From contig NZ_CP060007.1 of NCBI RefSeq assembly GCF_014168535.1, positions 1,116,001 to 1,180,000 of the forward strand: DNA of 64,000 nucleotides, given 5' to 3'. Position 1 is the stretch's first letter; every line of letters starts with the position of its first letter. The position numbers and the translations under genes were made by a program. Shown in pieces: positions 44,496 to 52,419 of this stretch. The notes under the pieces were generated by a model. That model ran no database searches. It was not told where the DNA came from and was given only the letters and a program-made list of their open reading frames with translations. This DNA is from Lacibacter sediminis (GTDB lineage: Bacteria; Bacteroidota; Bacteroidia; Chitinophagales; Chitinophagaceae).

Positions 44496-45089
44496 CTATT
44501 TCTGCTTTTTCAATCGACTGAGATGTACAGGTGTAACACCAAGGTAAGATGCGATCATGTGTTGAGGTACCCGGTTATGAATATCGGGAAATATGTCGGT
44601 AATGGAATCGTAACGTTCTTTAGCAGTGCGGGCGTAGAGATTTTTAATACGGTCATCCTGGTACACAAAATAAAATTCAGCAATGAGCCGGCCAAGTTTA
44701 TTGCCTTCTTTCAAATTTTGGTAACCCCATTCAACAGCAGTGCGTTGCAGTATGGTTACTTCGGTTTCTTCAACAGCTTGTATACTGTAAAATGATGATT
44801 GTTTTAACAGGAAACACGAATAGTCAGCAATGAACTGATTTTCCAGTCCAAAATGCAGGGTATGATCAATGCCGTCGTTATCAGTAATAATTACACGAAC
44901 GATGCCTTTGTTGATGAAGAATATTTCATTTGGAATTGCTCCTGGTCTGCTCAGCAGCTCCTGCCTGCTGAATGTTTTGGTAAAAGTGCGGCAAAGAAAA
45001 TCATCCAGCTCAGTATCGCTGATATTGATCATTTGCCTGATGACATTGCTGATTTGCTGCATGTTTTGTGAAGCTGCCTGGCATTTCAT
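44496..45089 (-). CDS. Crp/Fnr family transcriptional regulator
   Basis: The 197-residue protein has an N-terminal cyclic-nucleotide-binding-like beta-barrel (about residues 20-130) with GLENQFIADYSCFLL, and a C-terminal compact HTH (HMIASYLGVTPVHLSRLKKQK). The HTH is short and of the Bacteroidota type, in which the protein ends right after the recognition helix. Ligand-binding residues of true CRP are not evident. It is the last of four minus-strand genes that include a second Crp/Fnr gene, and the two regulators share only general layout. Confidence 0.87.
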   Translation of the reverse strand: MKCQAASQNMQQISNVIRQMINISDTELDDFLCRTFTKTFSRQELLSRPGAIPNEIFFINKGIVRVIITDNDGIDHTLHFGLENQFIADYSCFLLKQSSFYSIQAVEETEVTILQRTAVEWGYQNLKEGNKLGRLIAEFYFVYQDDRIKNLYARTAKERYDSITDIFPDIHNRVPQHMIASYLGVTPVHLSRLKKQK

Positions 45090-45109
45090 AGCCGCACTTC
45101 ATTCGTAAA

Positions 45110-45526
45110 TTAACCAATTATCCGTTTGTCTTTCGCTACAAATTTTGCAAAGCCAAGTAAGGCGGCCATTACCATGATGTTGCGGAATACATTCAACATT
45201 TCCAGTTCCTGTTCACGGGCTGCATCAGCCATCATCATTGCGGCGGAAAGGTTATGCCCCGATGCTCTTGGCAAATGCACAATCAACGCCATCAACAAAA
45301 CATACAATGCCATTAGCGAGTAAGCCAGTTTATCGTATTTGCCAATAAGGGCACTAAGGATAAAAGCAATGATACATGCCAACGTGAAATAATTCCAGAA
45401 ATAAGGGAATGGTAAATAATCGGGCACGAATGATGCGCCCACATCAGGCTTTCCCAAATGCAAACCAACATAGAGCAGAAAGCTTAGCGGAAATAACCAG
45501 CGGCCAATGGATAAAACTTTTTCCAT
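45110..45526 (-). CDS. Small membrane protein, DoxX-like
   Basis: The 138-residue protein has four predicted membrane helices. The pattern of short hydrophobic helices, starting MEKVLSIGRWLFPLSFLLY and ending NVFRNIMVMAALLGFAKFVA, resembles the DoxX family, but no strict signature is present. It lies 9 nt from the YCII-domain gene and 20 nt from the Crp/Fnr gene, so it is probably co-transcribed with both. The function is unknown. Confidence 0.65.
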   Translation of the reverse strand: MEKVLSIGRWLFPLSFLLYVGLHLGKPDVGASFVPDYLPFPYFWNYFTLACIIAFILSALIGKYDKLAYSLMALYVLLMALIVHLPRASGHNLSAAMMMADAAREQELEMLNVFRNIMVMAALLGFAKFVAKDKRIIG

Positions 45527-45535
45527 GTGTTTTGT

Positions 45536-45889
45536 TTAATTAGTTGGGAATGGAATCAACGAACGTATTTCAACAGTTCCGTAAGGGTATTTCAACATGG
45601 GACAGTTTTTACTCCACGCCTGCACTTCTTCATCGCTTTCAGCTTTGCAAAGCAGGTAACCCGTAACTAATATATTGTTGCCTCCTTTATCTGGCCCGTT
45701 ACTGATGCCTTCGTTTGAAACGATCGTACCATTGTAAGCAATGGGTTGTGTGGCAATTAATTTTCCCTGTTTCGCAATGTTACCGATCCATACTTGCCAT
45801 GCGGGCATATCTTCGGTCATGTCCTGTGCAGTAGTGATGTAATCGTTATTGCCACTTACGTTGCGGAATAAAAGCAGATACTCTTTCAT
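45536..45889 (-). CDS. YCII-domain protein
   Basis: The 117-residue protein has the YCII-like ferredoxin-fold pattern: EYLLLFRN at the start, QVWIGNIAKQGKLIATQPIA, then GGNNILVTGYLLCKAESDEEVQAWSKNCP. The family's His-Asp pair is not obvious here. Related proteins stand near RNA polymerase sigma factors and DoxX-like genes in other genomes; here it is next to a DoxX-like membrane protein. The reaction is unknown. No signal peptide is seen, so it is cytoplasmic. Confidence 0.75.
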   Translation of the reverse strand: MKEYLLLFRNVSGNNDYITTAQDMTEDMPAWQVWIGNIAKQGKLIATQPIAYNGTIVSNEGISNGPDKGGNNILVTGYLLCKAESDEEVQAWSKNCPMLKYPYGTVEIRSLIPFPTN

Positions 45890-45967
45890 TGTTTATTTTT
45901 TTGGTGATGAACAATGAAACAAAATAAATACAGGGTAAGTCCGCCACCATTGACAAATGTCAATGTT

Positions 45968-46537
45968 TCAGAGTTTGGCTTTTAACCGGCTGAACGTTTC
46001 CTGTGTTATGCCGAGATAGGAAGCAATGAGTTTGCTTGATAAACGTGTCATTAGTTGCGGGCGGTAATCCATTAACCATTTTATACGTTCCAATGCTGAA
46101 AGTGATACAAACGTATTGATACGATAAACCGAATTTGCGTACGACGCTTCAAGAATTTGTTTATACACTTTATCAAATTGTGGTATTGTTTCCATCAGTT
46201 GTTGAAAACCCTCCCTGTCAATTGCACAGAGTTCACAATGTTCAACTGCACGTATGTTTTCATTGGCAGGCTGTTGACTTCCAAAACTTATAAGATCGCT
46301 GCACCAGTTGTTTTCGGTTACAAGATCTCTCGTTGTTTCGTTAGCTTCCTGGTCATACACAAACACTTGCAGGCAGCCTTTACTGAGAAAATAAACATAG
46401 CGGCAAACATCGCCCTGTCGCAACAAAAGCTCATTTCGTTTTACTGAAATGCTTTTGAAATGAGCGAGCACTTCATCCAAATGATCAACATCATTTCCCA
46501 AACGGCTGACAATATGTTCCTTTAATTTTAAAACCAT
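45968..46537 (-). CDS. Crp/Fnr family transcriptional regulator
   Basis: This 189-residue protein has a cyclic-nucleotide-binding-like barrel (LLRQGDVCRYVYFLSKGCLQVFV, about residues 38-60) and ends with the short HTH SKLIASYLGITQETFSRLKAKL. It belongs to the same Crp/Fnr group as the protein at 44496-45089. It is the first gene of its minus-strand group. The upstream 386-nt gap contains the palindrome ACAGGATCCTGT 63 nt before its start, a possible autoregulatory site. Confidence 0.87.
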   Translation of the reverse strand: MVLKLKEHIVSRLGNDVDHLDEVLAHFKSISVKRNELLLRQGDVCRYVYFLSKGCLQVFVYDQEANETTRDLVTENNWCSDLISFGSQQPANENIRAVEHCELCAIDREGFQQLMETIPQFDKVYKQILEASYANSVYRINTFVSLSALERIKWLMDYRPQLMTRLSSKLIASYLGITQETFSRLKAKL

Positions 46538-46923
46538 AGAACAGGAATTTTCAAATTTATAGGGAAGCAGATCATTGAAATATTAATTTTTTAATTAAGA
46601 CAGGATCCTGTTATTAAGTTCATTATACTTCTGGCTTATGCCTGTTGCCAGTGAATAATTTACTACCCTTTTACATTGATGGATTGTCTTGTTGAAGAAA
46701 GAGGATTAAAAGTTGAAATATTCTTATGCCTTTGATGGTCGCCTCACCAACCAATATTACATCCTGTAGCGAATTGTTTATGCTTTCATTTTAGCTGTTT
46801 GGAATGGAGATGCAACCAGGCGTGTTTCTTTGGCAATATACCAACAGTGGCTGTAGATCGAAGAATGTATCGTGCCATTAGCTTTTGGAATGAATAGATG
46901 ATCCGGCAGTAAAACACGAGTGT
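46538..46923. other. Gene-free intergenic stretch
   Basis: This 386-nt stretch lies between a Crp/Fnr gene and the TerC gene. No open frame with start, coding character and family motif was found. It holds the palindrome ACAGGATCCTGT (46600-46611), next to TTAATTAAG and TTATTAAG runs. A minus-strand frame reading LQDVILVGEATIKG near 46.75 kb looks faintly protein-like but has no start or context. It may be a decayed gene or simply a long regulatory region. Confidence 0.5.
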
Positions 46924-47616
46924 TTATTTCTGCTTCACCGTCTTCATTTGTATCACATCAACCAAAAAAGCAAAGGCCATGGAGAAATAAATGTAGCCCT
47001 TGGGTATTTTAAACTGCAGCCCTTCAGCAATAAGCGATACGCCGATCATCATCAGAAAGCAAAGTGCAAGTATTTTAAACGAAGGGTGTTTATGAATAAA
47101 ATTACTGATAGGTTTTGATGCCACAAGCATGATCAACACAGTGACCACAACAGCTGTATACATGATCCATAATTCGTTTACCATACCAACTGCTGTAATA
47201 ATGGAGTCAATCGAAAAAACAAGATCAAGTAAGATCACTTCACCCAGCAGTTGGCCAAAGCTGGCCTTTACCGGCATACGTGGCGTTTCTTCTGCCGCAA
47301 TTTCACTCTTATGATAAATTTCTTTTGTGCTTTTGTACAAAAGAAATAAGCCACCAATAATAAGTATGAGTGATTTACCGGAGAACCCGATATCGAATAA
47401 AGTAAATAACGTTTGGTCAAGTTTCAGGATCCAGGAAAGTAAAGCCAATAGCACTAGCCGCATGATCATGGCCAGACCAATTCCCCAGAAGCGGAGTTTG
47501 TTCCGTTGGTTTTCGGGTAGCTTATCGGCGAGTATAGAAATGAAAATAATATTATCAATTCCAAGAATTACTTCCAGTGCAATAAGCGAAACAAGTGCGA
47601 TAATAACTTCGGACAT
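46924..47616 (-). CDS. TerC family integral membrane protein
   Basis: The 230-residue protein has about seven membrane helices. TerC hallmarks are EVILGIDNIIFISILADKLP near the N-terminus and VILLDLVFSIDSIITAVGM in the middle, each with conserved Asp residues within a membrane helix. The family is linked to tellurite resistance and metal (Mn) export. The substrate is not fixed by sequence. It is transcribed away from the LLM gene and stands alone. Confidence 0.9.
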   Translation of the reverse strand: MSEVIIALVSLIALEVILGIDNIIFISILADKLPENQRNKLRFWGIGLAMIMRLVLLALLSWILKLDQTLFTLFDIGFSGKSLILIIGGLFLLYKSTKEIYHKSEIAAEETPRMPVKASFGQLLGEVILLDLVFSIDSIITAVGMVNELWIMYTAVVVTVLIMLVASKPISNFIHKHPSFKILALCFLMMIGVSLIAEGLQFKIPKGYIYFSMAFAFLVDVIQMKTVKQK

Positions 47617-47711
47617 GTAACTGATGAATTAATGTTTTAAGATAAGTTTTTTATGCTTGTGGTTACTTCCTTATAAAGTTTATTGTTGTGTTCAACTATT
47701 TCATCACCGGC

Positions 47712-48743
47712 TTACTTCCTCAACGCCTCTCTCACTTTCGGAGCGATCTTCGTTCCAAAGATCTCAATCGATTTCATCAATGATGCATGCGATGGCCCGC
47801 CTACATCCATGTGCGCAGAGAAACGGGTGAGGCCAAACAGTTCCTGCATCTGTAAAATTTTATCAATGGCTTCGTTTGCATCGCCAACGATCAATGCACC
47901 ATCTTTACCTCTTCCAAAATCAAATTGATTGCGTTGGTAAGCAGGCCATCCACGGCTGCTGCCAACACGGATCATTTGTGCAGCGTATAATGGGTAATAT
48001 TCATCAGCTACCTGTTTGCTGTTTTCACCAAATAAACAATGCATGTGAACACCCACTTCAAACTTAGTCATATCATGTTCAAAATGCTGATACACTTTTT
48101 TATAATAGTCGAACAACGGTTGAAACTGCACCGGGCTTCCTCCAATAATAGCAAAGATCACCGGCAAGCCGGCTTTACCTGCACGCAACACAGATTCAGG
48201 TGTGCCGCCAACAGCCACCCAAATATTAAGATGATCATTCACTGCACGTGGCAGTATTTCCTGGTTGTTTAATGCAGCACGGTATTTTCCTTTCCAGGTA
48301 AGAGGGTTTTGATGATTTATTTTTTGAAGCAAGTCTAACTTTTCTTCGAACAAGCCATCATAATCGCTCAGGTTATAACCATACAACGGAAACGATTCAA
48401 TAAAACTGCCACGGCCGGCAACGATCTCCGCACGGCCATTACTCAACTGATCGATGGTGGCAAACTGCTGATAAACTCTCACCGGATCGGCCGAACTTAA
48501 AACTGTTACTGCACTGCCGAGTTTGATGTTTTTTGTAACAGTAGCGGCAGCAGCTAAAATAATTTCAGGTGTTGATACTGCATAATCAGGACGGTGATGC
48601 TCGCCAATGCCATAGAAATCGAGACCCACTTCATCCATCAGTTTGATCTCTTCAATTAATTCACGCAGCCGTTCTCCGGCAGGTAAAGGTTTGCCGGTTG
48701 CATCGTAATGATTATCGCCAAACATGCCCACGCCTAATTCCAT
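47712..48743 (-). CDS. LLM-class flavin-dependent oxidoreductase
   Basis: The 343-residue protein has the luciferase-like monooxygenase layout: MELGVGMFGDNHY, a LMDEVGLDFYGIGEHHRP motif near residue 35, KLGSAVTVLSSADPVRVYQQFATIDQLSNGRAEIVAGRGS and FGRGKDGALIVGDANEAIDKI. These bind FMN or F420-like cofactors in a TIM barrel. The substrate is unknown. A TATCTTTG -7-like box (48762-48769, minus strand) lies about 20 nt before the ATG. Confidence 0.88.
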   Translation of the reverse strand: MELGVGMFGDNHYDATGKPLPAGERLRELIEEIKLMDEVGLDFYGIGEHHRPDYAVSTPEIILAAAATVTKNIKLGSAVTVLSSADPVRVYQQFATIDQLSNGRAEIVAGRGSFIESFPLYGYNLSDYDGLFEEKLDLLQKINHQNPLTWKGKYRAALNNQEILPRAVNDHLNIWVAVGGTPESVLRAGKAGLPVIFAIIGGSPVQFQPLFDYYKKVYQHFEHDMTKFEVGVHMHCLFGENSKQVADEYYPLYAAQMIRVGSSRGWPAYQRNQFDFGRGKDGALIVGDANEAIDKILQMQELFGLTRFSAHMDVGGPSHASLMKSIEIFGTKIAPKVREALRK

Positions 48744-48761
48744 AGAAGTTTATTTTGTTTG

Positions 48762-48769
48762 CAAAGATA
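48762..48769 (-). promoter_or_regulatory. -7 promoter box for the LLM gene
   Basis: Read on the minus strand this is TATCTTTG, a perfect TAnnTTTG box. It ends 18 nt before the ATG, which implies a very short leader. No -33 TTG is seen at the expected distance. Confidence 0.4.
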
Positions 48770-48854
48770 AGCGAGGAATGAAGAGTAGTGCAGGTATGGT
48801 GATTGATCGGTTGTTTGCCAATCCCGGAATATTAAGCTCTGCAATTTCGGCTTA

Positions 48855-50819
48855 TTAATTCGGGATAGAAACTTCCAGCGTGCAACCTTTACCAGGCGCA
48901 GAGGCAAGTTGCATTTTACCTGAATAAAAATTAACACGACTGTTGATGTTTTTTAATCCAATGCCGTTGCCTTGCTGCTGAATATCAAAGCCAACCCCGT
49001 TATCACGTATAAAGAGAATAAGATTGTCGTCCTGTTGTTGCAGACGTATTGTTACCTCGGTTGCCTTTGCATATTTAAGAATATTGTTGAGTTGTTCCTG
49101 CACAATACGGTAGAGCATCAGTTCTTTATTTTTATCTACCTGCAATGCATTGTAGTCTTGATCAACAAACAGTTGCACCATTAACTTGTTTGGCTCCTGT
49201 ACACTTTCCACAAGATCTTCCAGTGCTTCTTTTAATCCATCATGACCAAGTGATGGCGCAACAAGCGTGTGCGACAGTTTGCGGATATCCTGCATCGCTT
49301 CTTCAAGATGCAGGTAACTCCGTTCAATGATCTCTTCGTTAAATGTTTTTTCTGTTTTGGCAACACCCAGGTAGAGTTTCACTACACTTAATAACTGGTT
49401 GATATTATCGTGCAGCTCAAGCCCCAGTTCATTACGTTCTTTCTCCTGTGCAAGAATCGTTATTTCAGTAATAAGTTTTTGTTGGGAAAGTTCTTTTTCC
49501 ATCAACTCTTTTTCCATTTGTTTCTGCTCAGTGATATCAACCATAATACCACTCAGCCTTGCTGCTTTGCCATCTTCCATGATCACCGCTACAATATCAC
49601 GCAACCACAGAATGCGCCCATCTGCAGCGATCATCCTGTATTCAAACTGGTGCGATTTTCCTTCTGCCGTTGATTGTGCACAATAATTAACTGCCCATGT
49701 GCGGTCTTCTTCAAAAATATGTTCGGCCCAAAAACCAGGTTCCTTGATCCATCTTTCAACAGGATAACCCAGCATACGTTCTGCCTGCTCACTTACAAAT
49801 GTAAATACAAGGGTTTGTGCATCGGCTTCCCACACAATACCATCCACACTGTTCATGAGTGTATAATAACGTTCCTGCGATTGTTTGAATTTATATTCAA
49901 CCAATTGCCTCCGTTGCTCTTCTGCAATGCGTTTCTCATCTAATCTTTTTGTTTCAGATCGGTTGATGATATAAGCCGTTACCCACACCAGTACACCAAA
50001 CATAAAAATTACGGCACATACAAACAGTGCTACCCACACGACAACTGAAAAACGTTCTCTGAGTACACCGGTTAAAACATAGTAACCAAGAATAGTGGGA
50101 ATGATCACTAATGCAGGTAACAATAAACGGGCAGCTTTACCACCTGCATGCATGTTGGTTATTTCAGCAACAAATCCACGCCTGCTTTTCGCTAACAGAA
50201 GTGCCATTGAAAAGAGCATGAAACAAATGCCTCCATGAAAAGCCATGGGTGTAAACGAAGTGATCAGGTAATTTGAACTGAGATGATAGGTATAACCGAT
50301 GACAGAAAGAACACCCAGACCGTTAACAGGTAAGGCAAACCATTGCGATGCAACGATGTGTCCGCTAAGCAACAACAGAAGAGAAATACCTGCGAGTAAA
50401 AAACCGGCTGCTGCATGTGGCACCATGGCATTGGCCGTTCCATTGTATAATGTTGTTTGTACCTGTTCGGTAAAAAGTAAACGATCGATGCCTGCATCAT
50501 ACAAGCCACTAACAGCAAGTATGCGTAACACTGCAATCAGTATGACTAATAATGCAAGGATTTTTGCAATAAGAAGTTTATAGCCTTTTTGCTGAGAAAG
50601 CAGTAGCGAAGAACCACAAAAAATAAATGCAATAGCAGTCATCGGGTTCATGGCAGGCATTTCAGGTAAGATACGTTTCAGGAAAACAATATCCTGCTGC
50701 CAGCCCAACAGCACCAATACAGCGATCGCAATCACAACGATCGCAGAAGTTCTTGTCAGGTAAAATGAAATACGGTTCAAAGGATGGATGTAAGTTTTTT
50801 TGGATAAAAGGACAAGCAA
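48855..50819 (-). CDS. Membrane PAS-domain sensor histidine kinase (HisKA_3 type)
   Basis: The 654-residue protein has an integral membrane sensor region of about eight helices (residues 20-285), a PAS domain with PAC motif (about 312-430), a HisKA_3 dimerisation domain with the phospho-acceptor His in ELGLELHDNINQLL near residue 468, and a HATPase domain with NNILKYAKA near 576 and DNGVGFD near 609. It starts at a TTG, since no in-frame ATG is available before the first helix. HisKA_3 kinases normally pair with NarL-type response regulators, but none is adjacent. The signal sensed is unknown. Confidence 0.9.
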   Translation of the reverse strand: MLVLLSKKTYIHPLNRISFYLTRTSAIVVIAIAVLVLLGWQQDIVFLKRILPEMPAMNPMTAIAFIFCGSSLLLSQQKGYKLLIAKILALLVILIAVLRILAVSGLYDAGIDRLLFTEQVQTTLYNGTANAMVPHAAAGFLLAGISLLLLLSGHIVASQWFALPVNGLGVLSVIGYTYHLSSNYLITSFTPMAFHGGICFMLFSMALLLAKSRRGFVAEITNMHAGGKAARLLLPALVIIPTILGYYVLTGVLRERFSVVVWVALFVCAVIFMFGVLVWVTAYIINRSETKRLDEKRIAEEQRRQLVEYKFKQSQERYYTLMNSVDGIVWEADAQTLVFTFVSEQAERMLGYPVERWIKEPGFWAEHIFEEDRTWAVNYCAQSTAEGKSHQFEYRMIAADGRILWLRDIVAVIMEDGKAARLSGIMVDITEQKQMEKELMEKELSQQKLITEITILAQEKERNELGLELHDNINQLLSVVKLYLGVAKTEKTFNEEIIERSYLHLEEAMQDIRKLSHTLVAPSLGHDGLKEALEDLVESVQEPNKLMVQLFVDQDYNALQVDKNKELMLYRIVQEQLNNILKYAKATEVTIRLQQQDDNLILFIRDNGVGFDIQQQGNGIGLKNINSRVNFYSGKMQLASAPGKGCTLEVSIPN

Positions 50820-50965
50820 TATTAACAGATTTGAATGATTTCAGTCGGGGATTTTTTTGCAAATCAAATAATTACTCTGCTTCGACCTTGTAAATACCTT
50901 CATCTCTTGCAATGCCGCAAATCCTTCAGAATCGGGGTTCACACAATTTCTTTTTCTTTGCACTT

Positions 50966-52201
50966 ATGCATCCCTCGCAACTTCAAATAAAAGATTATAC
51001 ATACGAGTTACCCGATGAGCGAATTGCCCGTTACCCGTTGGCCGAACGTGACCTCAGTAAGCTCCTCATTTACAAAGAAGGCAACATCAGCGAAGATGTG
51101 TACCGAAATCTTCCTGAACATTTACCAGCTGATTGCATGTTGGTGTTCAACAATACCAAAGTAATTGAAGCACGTATTCTTTTTCATAAATCAACCGGCA
51201 GCATTATTGAAATCTTTTGTTTAGAACCTGCGGCAGGTGTTGAACTTACGCAAGCGATGATGAGCCAGGGATCGGTTTGTTGGACTTGTTTGGTTGGTGG
51301 TGCAGGCAAATGGAAACAGCAGTTTTTAGAAAAACAACTCAGCACGCCAAAAGGCGACGTGTTGTTGAAAGCAGAAAAACGAAAGCAGGAACAAGGCAGT
51401 TTTGAAATTGAATTCAGCTGGGATAATGATCATTTCACTTTTGCTGAACTCTTGCATTTTGCAGGCGTATTGCCATTGCCGCCTTACCTGCAACGACAAA
51501 CCGAAGCAGCTGATTATGACCGTTATCAAACCGTTTATGCAAGGCAGGAGGGTAGTGTAGCAGCACCAACAGCTGGTTTACATTTTACTCCTTTATTGTT
51601 ACAGCAGTTACAGGAGCGGGGCATCAAAACGCAGTTTGTTACACTGCATGTGGGTGCCGGTACGTTTCAACCGGTGAAGAGTGAAACCATGGAGCAACAC
51701 AATATGCACCGTGAATGGATCGAAATAACAACCGATACGATTGAAGATCTGTTGAAACAATTACCTAACAACATCATTGCGGTTGGCACTACTTCATTGC
51801 GCAGTATTGAAAGTTTGTACTGGATGGGAGTAAAAGCCATCATCAACCCCAATGCAGGCATCGAGGAACTGGAAGTGCAGCAGTGGGATGCATATGATCT
51901 GCCAAATCAAAAAACTTCTGCCAAAGAAGCCCTGCAGGCATTACTCGATTGGATGAAGCGAAACCAACTCAACCAACTAATCTGCCATACACAAGTATTA
52001 ATAGCACCAGGTTACAAAGCACGCATTGCTTCGGCCATCATCACCAATTTTCATCAACCCAATTCTACCTTGTTATTATTGGTAGCTGCTTTAATTGGTA
52101 ACGACTGGAAGAAGGTTTATGATCATGCAATGGCCAATAACTTCCGCTTTTTAAGTTATGGCGATGGGAGTTTGTTGTGGGTGAGGGAGAGTAGTGTTTA
52201 G
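50966..52201 (+). CDS. queA: S-adenosylmethionine:tRNA ribosyltransferase-isomerase QueA
   Basis: The protein has 411 residues with the ATG at 50966 (MHPSQLQIKDYTYELPDERI). Typical motifs are ERIARYPLAERDLSKLL, FNNTKVIEARILFHK, SVAAPTAGLHFTPLLLQQL, LHVGAGTFQPVKSETM and ASAIITNFHQPNSTLLLLVAA. The enzyme transfers the ribosyl part of SAM to 7-aminomethyl-7-deazaguanine in tRNA to make epoxyqueuosine. It is longer than E. coli QueA (about 356 residues), with extra sequence in the middle as in many Bacteroidota. No other queuosine gene is nearby. Confidence 0.93.
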   Translation: MHPSQLQIKDYTYELPDERIARYPLAERDLSKLLIYKEGNISEDVYRNLPEHLPADCMLVFNNTKVIEARILFHKSTGSIIEIFCLEPAAGVELTQAMMSQGSVCWTCLVGGAGKWKQQFLEKQLSTPKGDVLLKAEKRKQEQGSFEIEFSWDNDHFTFAELLHFAGVLPLPPYLQRQTEAADYDRYQTVYARQEGSVAAPTAGLHFTPLLLQQLQERGIKTQFVTLHVGAGTFQPVKSETMEQHNMHREWIEITTDTIEDLLKQLPNNIIAVGTTSLRSIESLYWMGVKAIINPNAGIEELEVQQWDAYDLPNQKTSAKEALQALLDWMKRNQLNQLICHTQVLIAPGYKARIASAIITNFHQPNSTLLLLVAALIGNDWKKVYDHAMANNFRFLSYGDGSLLWVRESSV

Positions 52202-52275
52202 CCGATAGTATTAAGCCGGTAGCGGTTAGGTAATAAGATTTCTGACTAACTACTTAGTACTGCCGGATATCGGCT
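52200..52275 (+). repeat. Stem-loop built from repeated CCGATAG/CCGGTAG words
   Basis: AGCCGATA (52200-52207) pairs with TATCGGCT (52268-52275). Inside it CCGGTAG can pair, with one wobble, with CTGCCGG. The similar words CCGGTAGTTTGTAATTGATAG follow the kup gene (54408 onward). This suggests a degenerate, non-coding repeat family and may serve as a terminator for queA, although no T run follows. Confidence 0.45.
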
Positions 52276-52419
52276 TCTTCGTTTACTAACGTCTAATAGC
52301 TTGCCGTTCGTAGCTTTCTCCGATTTTTCTTGCTCATATGTATCCTTCTATTACCTTTGATTTCAGTTCGGGAAAACCAATCAACCAAATTGGTTCGTAT
52401 CCTCACTTAAATATTATTT

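Noticed and set aside
46700..46880. Minus-strand frame with LQDVILVGEATIKG in the gap after terC
   Set aside because: It has no start codon, no upstream continuation and no recognisable family; at most a decayed remnant, so not listed as a pseudogene.
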